A stretch of 64,000 nt of DNA from Novosphingobium silvae (GTDB lineage Bacteria > Pseudomonadota > Alphaproteobacteria > Sphingomonadales > Sphingomonadaceae). A program made the translations under genes and the position numbers. Below, piece by piece: positions 58,707 through 64,000 of this stretch. The stretch is from NCBI RefSeq assembly GCF_009856825.1, contig NZ_WVTD01000001.1, positions 62,001-126,000 of the forward strand. The letters are read 5' to 3'. The first letter of the stretch is position 1, and the number at the start of each line of letters is the position of its first letter. The notes under the pieces were generated by a model, which searched no databases, was not told the origin of the DNA, and was given only the letters and a program-made list of their open reading frames with translations.

Positions 58707-61586
58707 ATGTCGATGCTCGAAAGCGGTTCCTACGAAGGCGAAGCGGAAGGCTTGCGGTTCGAATTTCGGGTGGGCCGCGACACCGAGGGTCCGCTGCGCA
58801 CGATAAGCGCCGATGTCACCCGCGATGGCGCTTTCGTCGCTTCGCTCATCTGTGAAGCGCTCAGGGAGGAGCCGGCTACGGGTCAGGCGACCGGAACGGT
58901 GAGGTTTCGGGGGCACCCCGATCTGGTCAGCGGCAGCCTGCGCCTCGAGGTGGATGGGCGCGGCATCGGCTCATTCTATCTCGCGGTCGATCTCGAGGGC
59001 AATTACCGCGACGTGTTCGCCGGCAGGCTTGAGCGGCGCGGCGACTTCATGCGCAGGCTGACCATCGAGATCGACGGGATCGAGGGAACGAAGCCGCCCT
59101 CCACCGAGGGTTTCGCGGGACGATCGGGCCTTGTCACCATCGCCCGCGCCTTCGAGACTGCGGGGTTCGAGACGACCGTGCGGGTCGATCCCTTCAGGAT
59201 CAAGGCGCCCGATCCCATGCGGGCCCGTGGTTACACGCTCGCCGAGATCCATTCCGCCATGGAAGCGGCGAGCCTTCGCGATCCTGCCGATGGCCTTCAT
59301 GTCCACATGTTCGTGTGCAGCTACCTCGCCGGGCGGGACGGGCGCGGCGTCCTGGGCGTCATGTATGACTATGAGGCCGATCTGAACCGCCGTCCGCGCG
59401 AAGGCGTGGCGGTCTTCTACGACCATCCGCTGCTGTCCGACCCGCGCGTCCCCGAGGCCGATCGCAACCGCGAGTATGTGTTCACCGCCGTCCACGAGAT
59501 CGGCCACGCCCTCAATCTCCTGCACAGTTTCGACAAGGCCCGCCCTTCGGCCCTGTCTTGGATGCAGTACCCGCACCTCTATCCCAAAGGCTACGAGGCT
59601 TCGCGCGACCATGACGGCACGAGCGCCTTCTGGCGCCGGTTCCCGGAAACCTTCGATGCCGACGAACTCGTCCATCTGCATCATGCCTCGGTCCGCGAGA
59701 TCGCCGCGGGCGGGTTTCCGTTCGGGACATATGAGGACGGCCTCAGCCAGCCGTTCGGCGGACCGGGCCAGCCCCGGCTGACGCGCCCCGGCGGCAACCC
59801 CCTGCGTGCGATCGGCGGCATCGACCTTGCTATCGCCTCGCTCAAGCGGGTTCATCAACTGGGCGAACCCGTCTTTGTCAGCGCCCGGATCACCAACGCG
59901 ACTGCCGAGCCGATCCATTTCCCCGACGCCCTCGATCCGGCGCACGGCTACCTGCGCTTGACGATCCGCTCGCCCTCGGGCCGCACGTTCACTTATCGGC
60001 CGCCTGCGCGCATGTGCACGCAGGCCGGTCTGGTGCGGCTTCCCGCACGACAGGAATACGCAGGCTTCGATGGAATCCCCCTGTTCCTCGGAGCCGATGG
60101 GCCGGTGTTCACCGAGCCGGGCGACTACGAGGTCCGGGCCGAGCTGGCGGGCGTCAACGGCTCGCGCGTGCTCTATTCGAAACCCGCCACCGTCAGGATC
60201 GCGGTTCCGGACGCGCCGACCGAGGATTTCGCAAGGCGCCTCTGGGACAATCGCGGTGCACTGCACGCGCTGTACCTGCGTCATCCACTTGCCGCTCACG
60301 ATGCCTGGAACGACATCGCCGAGGCCGGCCTGCCCGGCCAGCACGGCAACACCACCGAGGGGTACTTCGACTATATCGCCGGGCTTGGCTGGGCGACCCC
60401 CTTCGCCCCGGGGCACGGCCGCCGGGAATATCACCCCGATTTCGGCAAAGCGGCCGAGCACATGCGGCGGGTCGACCCATCGGGCCTGCCGCAATCGGTC
60501 CGGCAGAGGGTGGCCGCGCTCTGCGCCGAGCAGGAGCATGAGCCGGCGCGGTTACGGACATTTGCCCTGCCGCACGGGATCGCGCCCGCAGGTCCCGTGC
60601 CGCTTCGGGCGCCCGAACTCATGCGGGCAAGCGTGCCGCCGGGCGGGCTTTTCGGCTTCCTCGGTCTCGACGGCGCCGTTTCCGAAGAGCCGCTCGATCC
60701 GCTCCAGCGCATAGTGCCCTCGCTACGCGACGAGGCCGCGTTCGCGGACATCGTGTCGTGGAACATCGAGCACTTCCACAACGAGGCGAACTGGACCAAG
60801 ATACCGAAGATCGCCGAACTGATCCGCTCGTTCCGCTGCGATTTCTGGGCCTTGCAGGAGGTCGACGAGCGTTCCCTTGCCGAGCTCACCGAGGCGATCA
60901 ACACCGGGGGCAACGTTCGATACGGCTATATCGCGGTGCCCGGCTCCGGCCAGCAGAGCGGGGCGATCTTCCGTCGCGACACGACCCGCGTGCGGGTGAT
61001 CGAACCGCCCGTGGACATCGAGGCCGAGCTTGCCCAGGAGATCCGCGTCGAGCTGTCCAACGGCAAGACCGCAGACCGCAAGGTCTTCCACCGCCGTCCC
61101 ATGTTCCTCGAGGTCCAGGTGTCGCAGGGCGCGGCGGTGTTCGATTTCCGCTGCGCGATCGTCCACCTCAAGAGCACCGATACCAAACTGGCGGACACGG
61201 GATCGTCAATCCGCGAAGCCTCCGCGCGAACGCTTGCGCGCTGGATCGCCAGGGACCGCGAGAGCGGGAGCGAAACGGATTACCTGATCCTAGGCGACAT
61301 GAACGCGGAAACCGCCCGGCAGGGGCTCGCGGCATTCTCGGCCGAGAATGACCTTGCGCTGCTTTCGCTGGGCATGCGCGAGGACTATGGGCACGATGCG
61401 CTCACGCGGGTCGCCAGCAGGAGACTCCTCGATCATATCGTCGTGACGCGCGACCTGGTGGCGGCGATGCCGGAAGAGGACCTGGGCGAGCAGCTTATCG
61501 TTCGCTCCGACCTGGAACTGGCCGCGTTCACGAAGGACTATTCCGATCACATCCCGGTCGCCGTCCGCTTCATCATCGGCGACTGA
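58707..61586 (+). CDS. Metzincin-like metalloprotease fused to an EEP-family nuclease/phosphatase
   Basis: The 959-residue protein has no signal peptide or membrane helix. Residues about 1-125 are a beta-rich domain of unknown type. Residues about 135-345 form a zinc-protease domain with HEIGHALNLLH (H263, E264, H267, H273) and a Met-turn-like SWMQYP (M286). Residues about 360-500 form an Ig-like beta sandwich, 500-660 a helical linker, and 680-958 an endonuclease/exonuclease/phosphatase domain: SWNIEH (N686), LQEVD (E718), LGDMNA (D864, N866) and SDH (D947, H948). The combination is unusual. It could be an effector or toxin, or a predatory or scavenging enzyme; no immunity gene or secretion tag is seen. 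Confidence 0.8.
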   Translation: MSMLESGSYEGEAEGLRFEFRVGRDTEGPLRTISADVTRDGAFVASLICEALREEPATGQATGTVRFRGHPDLVSGSLRLEVDGRGIGSFYLAVDLEGNYRDVFAGRLERRGDFMRRLTIEIDGIEGTKPPSTEGFAGRSGLVTIARAFETAGFETTVRVDPFRIKAPDPMRARGYTLAEIHSAMEAASLRDPADGLHVHMFVCSYLAGRDGRGVLGVMYDYEADLNRRPREGVAVFYDHPLLSDPRVPEADRNREYVFTAVHEIGHALNLLHSFDKARPSALSWMQYPHLYPKGYEASRDHDGTSAFWRRFPETFDADELVHLHHASVREIAAGGFPFGTYEDGLSQPFGGPGQPRLTRPGGNPLRAIGGIDLAIASLKRVHQLGEPVFVSARITNATAEPIHFPDALDPAHGYLRLTIRSPSGRTFTYRPPARMCTQAGLVRLPARQEYAGFDGIPLFLGADGPVFTEPGDYEVRAELAGVNGSRVLYSKPATVRIAVPDAPTEDFARRLWDNRGALHALYLRHPLAAHDAWNDIAEAGLPGQHGNTTEGYFDYIAGLGWATPFAPGHGRREYHPDFGKAAEHMRRVDPSGLPQSVRQRVAALCAEQEHEPARLRTFALPHGIAPAGPVPLRAPELMRASVPPGGLFGFLGLDGAVSEEPLDPLQRIVPSLRDEAAFADIVSWNIEHFHNEANWTKIPKIAELIRSFRCDFWALQEVDERSLAELTEAINTGGNVRYGYIAVPGSGQQSGAIFRRDTTRVRVIEPPVDIEAELAQEIRVELSNGKTADRKVFHRRPMFLEVQVSQGAAVFDFRCAIVHLKSTDTKLADTGSSIREASARTLARWIARDRESGSETDYLILGDMNAETARQGLAAFSAENDLALLSLGMREDYGHDALTRVASRRLLDHIVVTRDLVAAMPEEDLGEQLIVRSDLELAAFTKDYSDHIPVAVRFIIGD

Positions 61587-61667
61587 TCCCCATAGGTTCG
61601 CGGTCGAACCGGCGATCAGGCGGACGACGCCGGCGATCCGCGCTCCGGCCTCGAAACTCCTCCCTGC

Positions 61668-62057
61668 CTAGTCGCCCACGAATGGCGCGGCGACTTCGGG
61701 AGGGACGCGCACGAGGCGGCCGGTGGCGATATCGATCATCGCCCAGGTCGTCCGCGCCGAGACGATGACCTTGCCCGCCGCGTTGCGGAAATCCACGCGC
61801 CGGTCGAAGCGGGCGCCGGAAGGGCCTTCGGGGATGAAGGTCTCGCCCGTCACGCTTTCGCCCTCGCTGATGTTGCCGCGATAGTCGATCTCGTGGCGGG
61901 TCACGAGCCAGGCGTACTTCTCCTGATGCTCGGCCGGGGCGAGCGCGGCCCAGTGCGCGCCCGCCATCGCCTCCATCCACTGCACCCACACCGCGTTGTT
62001 GACGTGGCCCATCACGTCGATGTGCTCGGGCAGCGCGGTGAAGGTGAGCGTGAACAT
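61668..62057 (-). CDS. Hotdog-fold acyl-CoA thioesterase (4HBT)
   Basis: The 129-residue protein has the 4-hydroxybenzoyl-CoA thioesterase signature HIDVMGHVNNAVWVQWMEAMA (residues 12-32), including the catalytic-type Asp and the GHVNN helix start, and TWAMIDIATGRLVRVPPE at the end. It hydrolyses acyl-CoA esters; the natural substrate is unknown. The ATG at 62057 overlaps the stop of the oligopeptidase gene (ATGA), so the two are coupled. The gap to the fusion gene on the other strand is 81 bases. Confidence 0.9.
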   Translation of the reverse strand: MFTLTFTALPEHIDVMGHVNNAVWVQWMEAMAGAHWAALAPAEHQEKYAWLVTRHEIDYRGNISEGESVTGETFIPEGPSGARFDRRVDFRNAAGKVIVSARTTWAMIDIATGRLVRVPPEVAAPFVGD

Positions 62058-64000
62058 CAGCCTTCGACCCCGAGCTGCCACAGGATGAAGGCGAATTCCT
62101 CCGCCGTCTCCTTCAGGCTCTCGAAGCGGCCGGACTTGCCGCCATGCCCTGCGCCCATGTTGGTCTTGAGGATGAGTTCGTTGTCGTCCGTCTTCATCTC
62201 GCGCAACCTGGCGACCCACTTGGCGGGCTCCCAGTAGGTCACGCGCGGATCGTTCAGACCGGCCGTCACCATGATCGGCGGATAGGGCTGGGCCCTGATC
62301 TGGTCGTAGGGGCTGTAGCTCAGGATGAGGTCGAAGGCCGCCTTGTCCTCGATCGGGTTGCCCCATTCCGGCCACTCGCCGGGCGTGAGCGGGAGGCTGT
62401 CGTCCAGCATGGTGTTGAGCACGTCCACGAAGGGCACATGCGCCACCACCGCGCCGAACAGGTGCGGGTCGGAGTTGATCACCGCCCCCATCAGTTCGCC
62501 GCCGGCAGACCCGCCCGAAATGCTGATCCGGCCCTCGGCGGTGAAGCCGCGCTCGATCAGGCCGCGCGCCACGTCCACGAAGTCGTTGAAGGTGTTGGTG
62601 CGCCGCTCAAGCTTCCCGGCCTTGTACCAGGCGCGGCCCATGTCGTCGCCGCCGCGGATATGGGCGATGGCATAGGCAAAGCCCCGGTCCACAAGGCTGA
62701 GGCGCGAGGTCGAGAAGCCCGGGTCGATGGAGATGCCGTAGGCGCCGTAGCCATAGAGGTGCAGCGGCCCATCGCCGCCCACGGTCTCGGCCCGGTCCTT
62801 GCGGTACATGATCGAGACCGGGATCGCGGTGCCGTCGCGCGCGGTGATCTCCAGTCGCTCGGTGGCGTAGAGCGAAGCATCGTAGCCCGAGGGGATTTCC
62901 TGGACCTTGAGCGTCTCCAGCGTGCGCGCGGCGACATCGTAGTCCATCACCGAGGACGGGGCGACCATCGATTCGTACGTCAGCCGCAGCGTCGACACAT
63001 GCCATTCAGGGTTGTTCGACAGACCCGCCGAGTAGCTTGCCTCGGGGAAAGTGATCGGCTCCACGCGGGCGGGATCGTCGTAGTAGCGCACCTCGATCCG
63101 GTCGAGGCCGGCGCCTTCGCCCTGCGCACGGCGTCCCTCGATCACGTAGAACTCGCGGAACAGGTCGACGCCGGTGAGGTAGAACTCGTCGGTGCCTTCG
63201 ATCAGGCTCGTCCACTCGCCCGGATTGTCGAGCGGGGCAGTGGCGAGGCGGAAGTTCTCGTGAGTGTCATTGGTGTGGATGTAGAGCACACCGTCGCGCT
63301 CGTCGACGTCGTACTCGACGCCCTTCTGCCGCGCCTTCACGAGTATCTGCGTGCCGAGCGGATCGTCGGCCGGGACCATGCGGCATTCGCTCGTCTCGTG
63401 GTCGCTGGTGCCGATCAGCAGCCACTTCTCGTTCGCGGAGAGCGAGGAGCCGACGCGGAAACCCTCGTCGTCCTCGTGGTAGAGCTCGACGTCGTTCTCC
63501 ACCGGCTCGCCCAGCCAGTGCAGGCGGGCATTGTCGGTGCGCCACTGCTCGTTGGCGAGCGAATAGACGATGCCCCTGTCGCCCGCCACCCAGACGAGGC
63601 CCGAGAGCGTGCCGGGGATCTCGTCCGGCAGCAGTTCGCCGGTTTCGAGGTTCTTGATCCGCGCGGTGAAGCGCTCGGAACCGTTGTCGTCGATCGCATA
63701 GGCGAGGAGCTTGCCGTTCGCGCTGGTGGAGATCGCGCCGAGGCGGAAGTATTCCTTGCCTTGCGCCAAAGCCACCTCGTCGAGGATCAGCTCGTCGGGG
63801 CCGCCTGCCACCGGGCGGCGCCACCACTTCTTGTATTCGGCCCCTTCCTCGAACTCGATCCAGTAGAGCCAGTCGCCGTCCTTCTGCGGCACCGAGGTGT
63901 CGGCTTCCTTGATCCGGCCGCGCATCTCGGTGAACAGCGCGTCGATCCGGCCCTTGTGCGCTGCCATGCGCGCCTCGAACCAGGCGTTCTCCGCCTCCAG
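62057..64000 (-). CDS. ptrB: Oligopeptidase B (S9A family), N-terminus beyond the window
   Basis: At least 648 residues of a serine oligopeptidase; the frame runs past base 64000. An ATG at 63967 lies inside the protein (ENAWFEARM precedes it), so it is not the start. The N-terminal beta-propeller region includes ADTSVPQKDGDWLYW. The catalytic domain has the nucleophile motif GGSAGGEL, an Asp in NDPRVTYWEP and a His in GAGHGG. Oligopeptidase B cleaves peptides after basic residues, usually in cytoplasm. It is coupled to the downstream thioesterase. Confidence 0.92.
   Translation of the reverse strand: MEAENAWFEARMAAHKGRIDALFTEMRGRIKEADTSVPQKDGDWLYWIEFEEGAEYKKWWRRPVAGGPDELILDEVALAQGKEYFRLGAISTSANGKLLAYAIDDNGSERFTARIKNLETGELLPDEIPGTLSGLVWVAGDRGIVYSLANEQWRTDNARLHWLGEPVENDVELYHEDDEGFRVGSSLSANEKWLLIGTSDHETSECRMVPADDPLGTQILVKARQKGVEYDVDERDGVLYIHTNDTHENFRLATAPLDNPGEWTSLIEGTDEFYLTGVDLFREFYVIEGRRAQGEGAGLDRIEVRYYDDPARVEPITFPEASYSAGLSNNPEWHVSTLRLTYESMVAPSSVMDYDVAARTLETLKVQEIPSGYDASLYATERLEITARDGTAIPVSIMYRKDRAETVGGDGPLHLYGYGAYGISIDPGFSTSRLSLVDRGFAYAIAHIRGGDDMGRAWYKAGKLERRTNTFNDFVDVARGLIERGFTAEGRISISGGSAGGELMGAVINSDPHLFGAVVAHVPFVDVLNTMLDDSLPLTPGEWPEWGNPIEDKAAFDLILSYSPYDQIRAQPYPPIMVTAGLNDPRVTYWEPAKWVARLREMKTDDNELILKTNMGAGHGGKSGRFESLKETAEEFAFILWQLGVEG

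Noticed and set aside
58971..60539. A 522-codon antisense frame inside the protease-nuclease gene
   Set aside because: The sense frame carries intact catalytic motifs across its length; the antisense product is low-complexity and unmotivated.

Overview
The window is a GC-rich, densely packed stretch of alphaproteobacterial chromosome. It most resembles Sphingomonadales (Novosphingobium/Erythrobacter-like). The grounds are a MipZ-type ParA, DUF2312 and DUF1244 proteins, a tonB-exbB-exbD-exbD cluster, a PEP-CTERM-type protein, the rpmI-rplT-pheS order and a SahR-like methionine regulator. This is judged from protein resemblance only; no search was run. No tRNA, rRNA, CRISPR array, insertion sequence or prophage was seen.

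Layout. 0-8 kb: translation genes (pheS start, rplT, rpmI), then a HisN-type phosphatase, an AraC regulator, prs, glpX and hom, with two exported proteins of unknown function. 8-11 kb: tonB-exbB-exbD-exbD, energising outer-membrane import. 11-18 kb: a ligase-associated-type helicase, a phosphohexomutase, a frameshifted lipoprotein gene, a J-domain protein, mipZ and divergent panC. 18-23 kb: a two-component system with an exported partner, then NAD synthetase, which lacks its expected glutaminase cysteine. 23-29.5 kb: a methionine/folate operon (sahR-like regulator, metF, metH part 1, GNAT, metH part 2) behind a perfect 22-bp palindromic operator. 29.5-38 kb: Nudix, recQ, an L,D-transpeptidase, an EamA transporter and aconitase. 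38-43 kb: a Ser/Thr-repeat PEP-CTERM-like protein and the ruv/yebC genes, with an unusual patch between ruvA and ruvC. 43-52 kb: membrane and housekeeping genes (CPBP protease, SMR, pyk, LysE, YggS, ftsK). 52-64 kb: a minisatellite-built signal peptide, a CPA2 antiporter, alanine dehydrogenase, a DUF3857/transglutaminase protein, a 959-residue metzincin + EEP-nuclease fusion, a thioesterase and the oligopeptidase B gene running off the window.

How the genes fit together. The metF/metH genes regenerate methionine under a regulator expected to sense S-adenosylhomocysteine. TonB/ExbB/ExbD drive outer-membrane receptors. RuvA, RuvB and RuvC process Holliday junctions. MipZ and FtsK position and complete division. 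The least explained gene is the protease-nuclease fusion at 58707..61586, which follows a 460-base gene-poor leader containing a 26-bp near-perfect palindrome. It is the best candidate for undescribed biology here.

Limits. Starts were chosen by family length, Shine-Dalgarno and overlap. Functions rest on motifs read by eye. No base composition or homology statistics were computed.
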